Part shown: positions 12,840-25,900 of the stretch, in pieces
Numbering within the stretch: the first letter of the stretch is position 1
Layout: every line of letters starts with the position of its first letter
Source: Cercospora beticola
Lineage: Eukaryota > Ascomycota > Dothideomycetes > Mycosphaerellales > Mycosphaerellaceae
Assembly: GCF_033473495.1 (NCBI RefSeq)
Contig: NC_088936.1
Span: 682,001 to 746,000 of the forward strand
DNA: 64,000 nucleotides
Direction: 5' to 3'
The notes under the pieces: generated by a model
What the model was told of the DNA's origin: nothing
The model's input: the letters and a program-made list of their open reading frames with translations, nothing else
The model's database searches: none
Made by a program: the position numbers and the translations under genes

Positions 12840-13995
12840 GATACCTATAGAGGCAGAAAGAAAGCGACAAAAAAAAAGTCTAGAAATCTATAGAAGCGTA
12901 TACTAGGCGAACTCTAACGAATACTATAAACTAGAGCTAGCGCGGCTAGAACTAATATAAGACCTAGTACTAAGAGACTAGACTAGAATCTCTAGATAGT
13001 AAATTCTATTCTAGGCTTAGAAGCTAGAATAGTAACCTAGTACTAAAATAAGCTAAAGAGAAGGAAGGAGTATACTATAATTAAAGCTTTAAAGTAAAGC
13101 AAGAAGAGTAGAGAGGAGTATAGGACAAAGTAGCTAAAACTATAAAGGAAAACGTCCTAGTCTAGGTAGAAGGCAGGATAATAAGCTAAATAAAAGGCCT
13201 AGAAACCTCTTAGGAAGTACTCTAGAGAGAAAGAAGAATATACCTCTATATACTAGTATATACCTCTAGTACTACTAGGTTTAACTACTTATTCTAAGGG
13301 ATTAGGAACTCTATCTATAGAGCCTATTTACTTACTAGGTCCTATAGTAGAATTATATAATAACTAGTAGAACTATAGGAATAGAGATATTTATCTAAAG
13401 TCTAGCTCTTCTAGATACCTTATAACTAACTCTAAAGATAGAGTATCTAATAAAAGCAACTCTTATTCTATATTTAAAGCTACCTATAACGGAAGAGCTA
13501 GTTTAGAATACTACTACTTAATATAATTTCTATAAATATAGGTTATATAACTTAGATACTAAGTAAGGTAGAAAGTTTAGAATAGAAGTATAATATTAGA
13601 GAGAGCTCCTACTATAGACTAGTAAGAAAGAGTTAGATATAAGATTAATATAGATACTAGCGTAGGGACAAAGACTATATATATAGGCTAGAGTCTCTAA
13701 GCTAGTAGGCAAGAGGATCGGGCCTCTAAGTAATAAATAATATAAGAAATAACTAAGGAGAACTATATTATAAAGGATCTAATAAACTATTAAGATAATA
13801 TAAATTATCCTAAGGAGAACTAGAAACTATAGAAGTAGCAGGCTATATAGAGCTTACTATAAAATATAAAGATATAAGGAGGTTTTTCTACTAGAGTACT
13901 AGTACGAGGGCTTTTCTATCTACGAAAAATATAGGGCGTACTACTTACTCTAGTTAAAAGAGGTAGACTAGCGTATAAGAGTTATCTATCTATTA
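12840..13995 (+). mobile_element. LINE-tailed fragment or non-autonomous element
   Basis: The last ~60 bp before 13,995 (cttactctagttaaaagagg, then (TATC)n) match the 3' tail of LINE-1 at ~9,185-9,240. The preceding ~1 kb does not visibly match LINE-1 and no endonuclease or RT motif was found in it. It retains CpA, for example in an A9 run at ~12,871, so it is less RIP-mutated than its surroundings. It could be a fragment of a related LINE or a parasite using the LINE tail. Confidence 0.45.
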
Positions 13996-16900
13996 TACTT
14001 TCTATATAATTACTTCGATAAGTAGCTTCTATATCTCTTCTCTATTTTTAATATCTCCTAGCTAGATAGTAATTTCTATAGTCTATATCTAGTATAGCTA
14101 GTAGTAAGTAGCTACTAGAGGTATAGTACTTCCTATTACTATTTTTTATATCTATATTAGGTAAGTAGAAGGAGATTAAGAGAGTATTAGTAGGTTCTAA
14201 ATTATATATTTTACTATACGAACCTCGTTTAGGACCTATTAGAGGTCCGGTAGTTTATAGGTTTATTACTAGAAGATTATAAATATAGCTTTCGCTTTAG
14301 ATAGAACTTTATAGAAAAGAAAAGAAAGGAGTATATCTAAACTATCTAGTATATCTAGAGCTATATAAATTTTATTAATATTAGAAATAGCTATCGCGTA
14401 CTTATCTATACTAGTAGTAGGTTATAAGCGTAGGTCGTTATCGAGCTATAGATATAGTATAGGAAGAGGCTAGCTTCTACTTTCTATTATAGTTCCGCGC
14501 GCTATAGTAGCGAACTTTAATTTTAATTTTAGTCGTCGTTACGATAATAGATTAATTACCTCGATAGTATCTCTCTCTATATCTAATATATTCTCCTATT
14601 ATTAAAAGTATAATTTAATTTTAATTAAGCTATTAATAGGATTAATTACTAAAGCTACCTTATAGTAGTATAGGATTAATAAATAAATAGATTTATATAT
14701 TAATAGTAAGGTACGATAGATACTTAATCCCGACTATAATCTCTATCTAGATATTAGAATCTTAATTAAATTCTACCTAAGACTTCTATCTCTATTCTAA
14801 AATAAGTTCGGTAAAGGAACTAAAGGAGAGTCTAGGGAATATAGCGAGAAGTTAGAGCTATAAGTAAAGCTAAATACTAGTATCGATCGAGAAATATAGT
14901 ATACTATACTTCGTAGAGATTTAGCGTAAACTTTAGACTAGTCGTAGCGATTAGTTATTTTATAAAAGTATACGATTTAATTTCTAATAGAGTCGTATTT
15001 TATTCTAGCCTTACTACCTACTTATATTCCTATATCTACTCTAGTTCTAAAGTATAAAGTAAGAGGAATACCTTCTTATTACTTCGCAAAACGATCTAGT
15101 AGTAGAAATATATAGATATAGAGGAATAAAAATAGAACTTTATAGTATTAACTACCTTAGCTACGGCTCTACTACTTTAAGCCTATCTAATACGCGCCTA
15201 CGAGCTAATTTACGTATAGCTCGAGGCCTTACGTATTATAGAACTATATAGAAGAGGACTACTACCTTATAGTTAATACTCTCCTCTAAGTTATAATTCT
15301 CGCTCTTTACTATACTTCGTATAGCCGTCCTTCTTCTATATACTACGCCTATTCTACCTAGTAGTAGTACCTTATCTAGATAATAGTAGTAAAGAGAAGG
15401 CCCGCCTTAATACTAACTAGACTACGTCTATAATTAATCTAGCTATACGACTCTAGCTCCTACTAGTTTAATTTTATCGTACTTCTACGACTCGGAGTAG
15501 TATTATACGCCCGCTATACTTATAGATCCTACGTATTTCTCTTGCCTACTATTATATCTACTGCCTCTAGTAGTACTATAATCTATAGATTATAGACTTT
15601 ATAATAGATATCTCTCTACGAATAGTATACTTTACTATAGCTAGCTACTACTATAACTCTATAGACGTTATAGGTAATATATTCCCTATATAATAACTCT
15701 CGTAGTAGACTAGTACTATCTATATCTACTACTCGGTTAGCCTATTTATAATAGGCTTAATTATAGTCTAGTATCTAATATAAATTATAGCTCGAAAAGA
15801 AAGTAAGTATATACTATATAGATATATTACTCTTTTAATTCTCTATAGCCGAGTATTAATTTTACTAACGTACTATAGGTATATAAGAAGTACTAGAAAC
15901 GTAAACAAAAATATAATAAAGGAACTCTATATTCTTTTTATAAGGAATTTTTCTTACTATATTAATACTATAATACTCTACTAGTAATATTAGTATCTTC
16001 TACTTTCCTTCTAGTTAATTCTAATAAGCTCGGCAGAACTAATAAAAATATAAATAAGCTACTTAGTTATATAGAAATATATTCGTATAGGCTAGGCTAA
16101 CTTATAATAAAAATTAACTAGTTCGAGACGTAATTGCGTCGCGTAGAGTAGAATACTTAGAAGAATTTATAGCCTAACTATATTAGTCTAATATATAGTA
16201 GAGCTAAGTAAGCAATTCCTATAAATAATAAGATAGTACTATAGTCGTATAAAGTAGATCTCGACGATTATTAAATAGTACTATATAAGCTACTTCTACT
16301 ATAGCCGAGTATCTAACTACTTCTCTAGAGAGCTAGTATTAAGTATAGTAATAGCTATATTATAGAAGCCGAGGACCGAGAAGTACTACGCTTATAGACT
16401 CGTAGCGAAAGTATCGACGAGTATAATAGAGCTTATCTAGGTAATAGCGTAAGTCCTATATATAGTAATAATAGCGGAAGCTTTAATAATATTTCGACTC
16501 TCTTAGAAGCTCTCTAGAGTATAGAAGTTCTCTTAACTCTAGGTAGTACTAGTAGGAGATTAGAAAAGGATAGTCCTAGTTTACTTAAAGCAAATATATA
16601 TAATAGTCTCGATATAACTATAATAAATACTCTCTATAAGAGCTATATATATAATATTTATATTATATACCTCTTCCTAGAGAAGTAATAGTTATATAAA
16701 TTATTCGATAGTTTTTTTAAGAAGTATACTAGTAAGTACCTTTAACCTAGATTTACTATTACTAACGAATATAGTAGCAAATAGTTACTTAAACGTTAAC
16801 GATATAACTTTAGCTCTATTACTATTCCTATAACTATAGGCTCGAGTATAGAACTACTACGAGAGGTAGCTACTAATCGAACCTCTAGAAATACTATTAT

Positions 16901-18240
16901 CTTTCTTATTCTTATACTTAGTAAGATATACTTATATAAAGGCCCGCTACTTCTACTAATTTCTAATAGTATATTATATATAAAAACAGTTAGTTCGTAC
17001 TAGATCTCTAGATAGCGAGGCTCTATATCTAGTTCCTCGACTTCTACGAATAATAAACTATCTCCGATTTAGATAAAGTCTACTCCGATAACTAATCTAA
17101 TACTACCTTTAGAGGCTAATATTTATACGTACGATTCTTATTACTAATATAATATAGTAGATAGATCTATAGGCCTATACCTTACTCTACGAAACCTAGA
17201 TATAATTCTAGGTCTATTATACTATATCTATATAGCCGAGATTCTCGGTACCTAGAGCGATAGTAACGAACTTATCTATACTTAGATATTCCTTCTTATA
17301 GAACTTTATAAAGGATAGCTAGTATAAGTTAAAGAGAGTATAAGCTAGATTACTATAGTAGGCTATATTATTCTTATTCTTCTCGATCGCTATAAGCTAT
17401 ATAATAATAATTACTAGGAGGACTTTATCGGCGTATACTCCGAATATATACGATCGTAAGTCTATATTAAGAATACGTAGTAGAGTCTAATTATACTTAT
17501 ATTATAGATATACTTATAACTTAAGAGTAATATTCTTATAGAGCTCTAGTTACCTACTAGCGGTATCTATAAAATCGAGTACTTACTTTTAATACTATAT
17601 AAGGTAAACGAAGATAAGACCTATAGTAGCCTCGAGCCTAATAGACGATTTCGGAATTATAATAATATACTTATATATTACTTAGCTTAGTTATTTCTAT
17701 AACGAAGACTAAATTAAGTATATCGCGAGATATATAGTAAGGCTTTACTCGACTAACTACTCGCCGAAGTTTAGAAGATACTAAAGAGCTATAAGTTAAT
17801 TCTATAGTTCTAGAAGGAAAGCTTACTAGCCTCTCTAAAATAGAACGATAATAATAAGCTACTATTAGATATCTTATCTATATAATTATATATAAAGTAC
17901 TATAGAGCCCGTTACGTAATTAATAGACTATTTTTAGACTAGGCTCTTAGAAGCTATACCTTATATATCGTAGTCTATATACCTATAGTCTCTATCTAGC
18001 GCTCGATATTATCTATTTCTCTCCGATTCTATTCTACTTAGAATCTATATATATTCGATAAATTAGGTAGTACTTATAGCTAGCTTATAGTTACTTAGGA
18101 TACTCTAGAGGTTAGTATATCGTAGTAGTCTACTAAGGAGCTCCTTATATAGACTATATAGTTATCGATATATAAGAAGTACGTATTACTCGGTTTAGCG
18201 TTCTTCTTAGTAGTAGTATAGATCTATACCTAGAGCTACC
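13996..18240. other. RIP-saturated DNA, no gene assigned
   Basis: A+T-rich with frequent stops in all frames and hardly any CpA/TpG. Long plus-strand stretches, notably ~14,700-15,250 and ~17,100-17,900, keep coding-like texture when stops are ignored, but I could not match them to a family. Confidence 0.6.
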
Positions 18241-19960
18241 TTTTTTCTTAGGCATTATATAGAGAGGAGCGTCTTCTCGAGTACCTTATAGTATTACTTC
18301 TCGTCGAGCCTATCTTAATTTCTCTATACTATCTCTATATAATATAGTAACTATAGATCGATAGTCGTAGCGATCGGAAGATAGTATAAATCGTAATCTA
18401 GTAAGTAGTCTACCTAGCTATATACCGCTCTATCTATAAGGTCTATAGTAGCGAGATATAGATCGATTATAGTTTATAAGCTATATTTCTTATAAGTAAT
18501 AGTTCCTAATAGGAATCTATTCTATAGTATAGTTTGTTCTATAATTCTAGTTAGTTCTATAGCTTTAGCGTCTATCTATATAATATACTCTCTACTATAG
18601 AGAGAATAGTAGAGGTTAAAGTCCCCTATTACTATACGTTCGTTAGCTATAGATTTCTCGAAGAGTTTCTTTAGAGAAGGTAGAACGCTTATATAATATT
18701 CTATACTTCGGAGTAGGATATAGATATTAACTATCTCGAGGCTCCTTAGTACTTCCTTAGCTCTATACTATAATATAAGTAAGTAGATATCTCGCTATAC
18801 TAATTAAAATACTACTAGATATAATCGAGTTTCTTATAGATAAAGAAGGATACTTATACTAGTCTTTCCTCTATATTACTAGAAGTATAGTAGAGGTAGA
18901 AGAGGTTTTTTGTTAGAAGATATATTATATCTATAAATAGATCGTTCTATAGTTCTTATATAGTAAGGATATTAAAGTTACTTATCTTAGTATCGCGTAG
19001 TAGTATAGCTATAACTATATCCTATAACTTCTAGATATCGTACTATAATATACTAGATACTAGGTCTCTTCTTAAGCGTTACTTTATATAGCTATCTATT
19101 TAATAGCTACTATTACGTCCTATTCTATATATATATAGAGACTCTAGCGCTTTCCTAGTTAGATAGTACGTCCGCTATAGCTTTTAACTACTAGATTCGC
19201 TCGGAGTAATAAAATCTATAGTAAATAGAAATAGTAGAGAGAGCTTACTAGATTAGTATTTATAGGCGCGATTAATATAGGATTTAAGATACTACGAGTT
19301 TATTACGCGTAAGCGTTCGATAATTATAAAGTTTCTAATATTTATAATAACTTTATACTAGCTCTAGATAAACGTAGTCTATATATAGTAAGAGTTATAT
19401 ATACTACTAGCTAGTATACTACTCGCTACTACTACTATATAGCTTACTAGTATACTTTTATAATTCTATAAGTTATTATTTTTTATATCTCTTATAAGTA
19501 CGACTCCTATCTTACCTACTTTAATTACTTCTTTTACTACTCTCTTCGTCTTCTTACTAACTATAGTAATCTTCTCTATCTATATATTTATATCTTATAG
19601 CTCTTTCTTTAGTACTTCTAGTCTCTATAACGTCTTCTCTTTTATTACTTTCGCGTCTTTATATATTATAGATAGTATATTATAGATAGTAGTTATATCG
19701 GAGTAGTTCTACGCCTTAGATCGCTATCTTTATAACCTTAGTCGGTATAGCGTAGCTCTTAGTATAGTTAATATAGCTATAGATATCTAGTAGTAACTTA
19801 ATAAATTTTAGAGTATACTCTTAGTATTCGGTAAGCTAGGTTATCTCTTTCGGCTATAGTTCCGCTATCGTAGTAGGCGTAGTAGGCTAGGCGTCTAATC
19901 GCTTAGCTTTACGAAGCCTTTGCTAATAGATAGACTATACTTTAGTACGACTAAATTTCG
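18240..19960 (-). mobile_element. LINE-3 fragment: minus-strand endonuclease region
   Basis: On the minus strand, ~19,030-18,240 reads as an APE-type endonuclease when stops are ignored. It has SNFNILTIQELQ-like sequence near the N-terminal side (~18,975) and GDFNLYYSL at ~18,610-18,640, plus downstream endonuclease-like sequence. The upstream part, to ~19,960, is consistent with ORF1 but shows no clear motif. No RT follows on the 3' side, so the copy is truncated or split. Confidence 0.55.
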
Positions 19961-20399
19961 AAAAATAACGTTCTCGCTATATTACTATTTTTCTCTATCT
20001 ACGCTATCTAGTAGTTAGCTGCCGGCTTTATACTAAGTATATATAAAATATTACGTAATTAATGCCTATTAGATTATTCGTAGTATAGCGTATCGCGAAA
20101 TACTATTCTGTCTTTCGAGTATTCCTATCTATATACTATATATATACTTATATTCCTATTCTTATAAGGCGTAGAGTATATATTCTATTATATAAATTTA
20201 TTACCGGGTCTTAGGAGACGATACTAACCTACTTACGTAAACGGAATACTTCGCTCTCTTCCCTACTATTAAGCGGCTCTTTATAATAGGTATAACTATA
20301 TAGCTCTCGAATCTTAGATAGTTTATCTAACTAATAAGTATATAGGAGACTAAGCTAGAGATCTCTCTATTAGAAGGCGTTCTTAGAAGTATAAGAAGA

Positions 20400-22010
20400 G
20401 AATATAATATCCGTCTTCCTAACTTTTACTACGACCGACCTTCTAGGAAGAAACGTAAGCGTATTAACGATAAGTAGGTATTAGGGCAGTTACGAGAGCT
20501 TTATAGCAAACGTAGAAAGAGTTAATCTAAATAAGGGTAGGAGCGGGACTTAAATTACTATAAGGATAGCTTAAGAGAGCGAGATCCTATTTACTATTAG
20601 GCAAGGATAGGGAAGTAGCTAAGGTCCTTCGCCCGGATAAGCGAAGCCGAGAGTAACGGCTCGAATAAGAGGCGTCGGTCTAGTATACCGAGTTATTCGA
20701 GCCGGGCAAGAGATAGAAGCGCTCTACCTGCCTATATAGCTATATATAAGGAAGAACTCTAACGCTACGGTATTATATTCGACGATTTAACTACTAAGGA
20801 CTTAGTTACTACCGAGAGCAAGGCTATATACTAAGAGTTATTAAGTATAGAAGAGCTCGCTCCGGCGTATAACTTCTGCTCCGAGGATATATATATTAGA
20901 ATCTTCTAACGAGTATATAAATATAACGAGGAAAGAGTTCGCTACGATCTAACCTCTTATATTATACTCTTAGTAGAGCTCTTATACGTACTTAACCGAG
21001 AGACTATACTAGAAAACGTTAGAGAAGAGATATCTATAGATTAGACGAAATATAGTCTACTTAGTAGTACTTAGCTAAGGCTAGACTATATATACGGATT
21101 GTTATCTATAACTTTTACTAACGAAGAGCGTATAAAGCTAGAAAACTATACAAATATTAATAACTCTACTAAGTTTATAGAGTCTATATACTTCCCTTTC
21201 CTCTTATATAAGGCGAAGTATAGAAAGAAAAATATTAATAACGCGGATTAACAAAATGTCTATAGTACTAGTATCGCTATTAATACGATTATTTAGCTAT
21301 ACTACGCTACCGGAGAATAAACCGCTTAACGCCTTAGTAGCTACGTCCTCGTCTTTAGTATCTCTTATAATAATAAGAGAGTTAAGATCTATAGATACTT
21401 CCCTATTATCCGAGATAGCCGTACTACGTTTTATCGATACTATATTTACGACTATAGCCTCGATAGTTACTATAGTCGAGATAGAAATATAGGGTTAAAT
21501 TTTATACGAGCTATTTACTATAATTTTTACCTCTTATATCTACGAAGGATATAGTACGTAATCGTATATCTACCGGATCTATAGATAATATCTACGCTCT
21601 CTAATATTAGTATTAGTAAAAGTAAGACGTAAGAGAGCGAATAGTTCTCGTAAGAGAGAGATTTATCGCCTAGACTATCGCTTCGTCGAGCTAAAAGTCG
21701 GGGGAGCTAAGGCGAGTTAATATTAATAAAACAATAGATAGCGAAAATCGAATAAATATATAAGGCTTAGCTCGAGTAGCAGAAGGAGTAGATAGAGTAG
21801 TAGATAGAATAGTAGAAGGAGCAGATAAGGTAGTAGAAGGCGTAGATAGAGTAGTAGAAAGAGGAGAGTTAAAGATAAATAGAATAGTAGAAAGACGAAA
21901 GTCGGAAATAGATCTCCTTCCTAGAGAGAGTACTAGATTAAATACGTAGTAGATAGGCAAATATAGTTCTCGTATTAAAGACATTACCTAAAGTTTTAAA
22001 GAAAGGCTAA
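20400..22010 (+). pseudogene. DUF7924-like gene relic with C-terminal coiled-coil repeats
   Basis: Relic of a multi-copy fungal gene family of unknown function. The plus-strand frame, reading through TAG/TAA, begins RLPNFYYDRPSRKKRKR (~20,410). It runs through an Arg/Lys/Ser-rich N-terminal part and VLNRETILENVREEIS (~20,988-21,035). A conserved core follows, with FSISYNNKRVKIYRYFPII (~21,357-21,413) and TTFYRYYIYDYS. The core matches my memory of the DUF7924 pattern, in which a protein carries an ISHDH-V-IYGHYP type stretch. Near 21,765-21,860 a ~21-bp repeat encodes E/Q-rich coiled-coil heptads. The frame holds over ~1.5 kb with substitutions only. The family name is inferred from pattern alone. 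Confidence 0.5.
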
Positions 22011-22019
22011 TAGTACGCT

Positions 22020-25000
22020 AGAGTCGTTCTAGGACTGCCGCGCGTACTAAGACTAGAGGACCGCGTAATCTAGGACGCTACCTATAGTATCCTAAGTAAA
22101 TACCTTATAGACGTAGTAGAGAAGTCGTTAGTAACGTAGCTTAAGTATAGAGATTATCTCGTAAGACGCTTCTCCCGTTAGACTATATTTAGCTTCCTAG
22201 ATTAGAATAGAATATTATAAGAGGACTAATCTATAGCGCTCGAGGCCTAAAGGATAATAGTAAGCTCTAATAGTCTATATATAAGCCTATTGCTAGCTAC
22301 GTCGATTGTACTCCTATAGCTTAGATACGAGTTATATTACCTAAGGAGTAGGCGTCGATTATACTATATAGTAGCTCTAGAGAGCCTAGATAGCGACGGC
22401 GGAATACGCTTTCTATAGCTTTGCCTACGAGCTAGGTAAATTAAGCCTAGGATGCTTCGGCGTATCGTATGTTTCGGTAAGTGCCTATATAGAGTATATA
22501 CTAAAAGGCGTATACGACGAAGCTATAGTTAAAGCGAGAGCGATCTTATACGTACTACCTAACCTTTAAAATCCCGTAGTAAGCTTTATCCTTATACGGC
22601 TAGTTATAGATAACTATAAGACTAGCGAATTATACCTAGAGTTAGGAGACTACTCGAGTTAAGTAGAGTCCTTAGTCCGTTATATATATATTAATAGCTC
22701 TAGTTTTTATCGGCGACGGGCTTTAATCTACCTCTATAGGCGCCTATCTATATAGAGGGCGCGAAGTATATAATATATAGCAATTTATATAAGCTATTAT
22801 TATTATAAAGTATAGGTCGGGACAGCTACTAAGTTAAAGTCCGAGTACTCCCGATTTGCTAGAACTTAAAGCTAAGCTTAGACGTTCTCGATAGTAATAG
22901 TAGTATAGCTCCTAAATATTATATAATATCTACGTAGAGCTCGATATATATAGCCGCTACGATAGCGTTCTATAGATAGGCGCGCGCTTAGATTCTATAT
23001 TAAGTATTCGACAAGTAAGTAGTTATAAGAGCTAGAGTTAGTCGATAGATACCGCTCTATATCTCCCGAGATAGAGGGACTTATAGTGCCCTCGCTCTAT
23101 CTAGTACTTTCGACCTAACTCTTAAGTACTAACTATAGACCTATATATATCTTAACGCTAAAAGAGATAAAATCTTACGAACTAAGCTAGGCGCCTTATA
23201 ACTTTCTAAATTTCCTACTTATACTAATAGGAAGTTCTTATTCCGCTTATATAGTATATTATACTAAGTAGCTTTATACGCGAGATATATATATAGCTCC
23301 TACTAGTTAAAGTATATAGTAGTAGACTACTCTATTATAGCTATAGTATAAGCGGAGTAAGCTATTAGGTTAGTAGCTAATCGTTATATACTATATTATA
23401 ATACTTATAAAGGAAAGTAGGTATCTATATAAAGGCGATAGTAACTTCTTAGAAGTATATAATATTACTAAAAGTAATTTTTCGCCTCTATATATAAATT
23501 TTATAGAAATATCTCTACTTATAAGTAACGAAATAGCGTATATACTATAGACTTAGAAGCTATAAGTATATAATTAAAAAGAAGCGCGATAAGTCGTCTC
23601 TAGGAAAATTAGTAGTAAGCTATATAAAGTAGAATAGCTCTATACTATAGGAAGTAGTACTATACTAATAGGAATTTCTAGTATACTCTTCTAAGCTATT
23701 TATATAAGCAAAATATAATTTACTAAATATAGAGCTTTATATTTAGTATTCGGATTTACTAGATAATAAGAAGTAACTACCTCGCTTATAGTATAATATT
23801 TAATATATAAGTAACCTTAAGGAGTTAACGCTAATATAGTTAATATTTTATTACTCGAGAAAAGCTAACTAGCTAGTTTCCTATAAATTCTAAGTCTACC
23901 GCTCTAGATTATAATAGCGCTAGCTAATAAATAGAGCTATCGTCTATAAAAGATAACTATAGATATCTATAAATACTTATAGAGGCTAACGTAACTATTA
24001 ATAATATATTTCTAGCGAGATAACTAGAGGCTCTATATCTAGAAATATACTTTTAAGAAGAGTTAGAGAAGAGAGCTCTCTACTTATAGTATTAGAGTAT
24101 ATCTAGTATAATTATAAGTTACGAATCTATAGAAGGCTCTACTAGCGTCGTAGTATTCTATATAGAGTAAGCGAATAACTTCTCTCTAAATATAGTAACT
24201 TTCGGAATCCTCGCTATACTATAAGTCTTATAGTACTCGAGTTACTAATACTACTAGTTATACTACTCGTCTCGGTTTAAGTTATAATTATCGTAGCCTT
24301 CTATTAGTTATATAGTATAGATCTTTAATTTAATATTAGTTCTAGAAAAGCTCGTAAAGTAGGCTCTATACCTATCGATTAATATAGGAGAATAATATAT
24401 AATAGAATAATACTACGAGATACTATTTATAGTGTATTTCGCGATCCTCGGGACCTATTATATCCTCTATTATTAGCGCGTATAAAGGCTCTCGAATACT
24501 ACTATCTATACTTTTAATACTAAGATAAATACTAAGTATTCTATTAATTATAGTAGCTCGAGAAGCTCTCGATCCTAGATAGCGATCTCTATAGATATAT
24601 AGTTATCGCTACTATTATCGTTCGAACTATTAGGCTACTAAGTAGTAAAAACGAGTATCGGCTACTAGATATCTTTCGCTTTAGGTAGAAATATACCTCT
24701 AGTACTCGCGTTCTTTAAGTACCTAATACGTAGTACTTAGCCTTACGTAATTACTTATATAATTATATAAAGTATATCGAACTAAAATACTACTTTCTAC
24801 GAGAAATAACGCTTAGTAGAAGGATTAATACCGAAAGAGTTAGTACTAAGAATAATCTATCTAATCTTCTTATAAAGCTACTTCCGAGAAATACTTATAA
24901 AAATCTAACGAAAGGACTCGAGATAGATAAGAGCTCTTATACTAGACTTATTACTCGCTATTAGTAGAAGAGTTATTTTAGAATAGTATATAACGAGCTA

Positions 25001-25030
25001 GTAAATACCTATTAGGTATCTATACTAGAG
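22020..25030 (+). mobile_element. Ty1/copia remnant (plus strand)
   Basis: The 3' end of the pol region is recognisable. At ~24,725-24,960, ignoring stops, it reads NYIKYIELKYYFLREI and then NNLSNLLIKLLPRNTYKNLT, matching the copia RNase H end (HIDIRYHFIRE ... NLADLLTKPLPR). The upstream ~2.5 kb is RIP-degraded and less certain, with a patch at ~22,440-22,490 that keeps TpG. LTRs were not located. Confidence 0.5.
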
Positions 25031-25039
25031 CTATAGCTA

Positions 25040-25900
25040 CCTATATAGATATAGATAATATATATATATATATTAGTCTCTAAAACCTTATAGGCTAAGT
25101 AATATACTTAAAGAATTATATTTATAACTCCTTATAGTATACCTATAGATACCGAGTATAGTAGAGACTTAAAGCTATCTACTATAATCCTTATCGATTA
25201 GTTACTAAGAAAGCTAGCGATCTATCGGACTAGTTTTCTATTAACTCTATAGGTTCGTAGATCGTAGAGTAGATATTCGTATAAGACGTTATCGAACGTA
25301 TATAAGATATCTAGTAGTAATAAGCTTATAACCTTCCTCTATTCTATATTCTATATCTTATAGATTCTATTCGTAATTCTATAGAGAGTATATTCTATAG
25401 ATCTTTATTATCGGCTCCCGATATATATATTAGAGAGGATATTATATATTTCTACTATATAGCTTACCTTTCTCGCTATAATAGCGTCTATAACTTTACT
25501 AACTATATTTAGGAGCGCGATTAGTCGGTATATCTTAAGTATAGTATAATTATTCTTTCCTAGCTTTCTTAGTACTACTATTATAGAACTATAAAAGTAT
25601 ATAGTATAGTACTCTAGAGCGATACTACTATTAAATATATTAGTAAAGTATTTTACTAGTAATAATTTACTAACTTAGTCTACTAGATATTCTTCTATTA
25701 ATAGCTATAGCTTATATACTTCTATCGATATAGAAGTCGAGGAGTCTATAAATATATAAAAGTATCGCTAAAGTTTATAAAGGATTATATCTTAAAAACT
25801 AAATAAATCGTTAGGTAGACTATATAGAAATAACGTAGCTATTAATATAACTATATACGTTATATTAAAGATTAAATAGTAGTAGTAGGTCCTAGATTTA
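25040..25900 (-). mobile_element. LINE reverse-transcriptase fragment (minus strand)
   Basis: On the minus strand, ignoring stops, this stretch resembles the core of a LINE RT, with an SIGILQGVI-like segment near 25,140 where IPQGSP is expected. RIP is near-saturating. No endonuclease is visible in the expected upstream position. Confidence 0.4.

Noticed and set aside
21256..21492. 78-codon plus-strand frame rich in Ile/Leu/Ser
   Set aside because: It is a shifted frame of the DUF7924-like relic; the conserved protein pattern is in another frame.
21691..21984. 97-codon minus-strand frame with TLSTPS repeats
   Set aside because: It is the antisense reading of the E/Q-rich coiled-coil repeat of the same relic.
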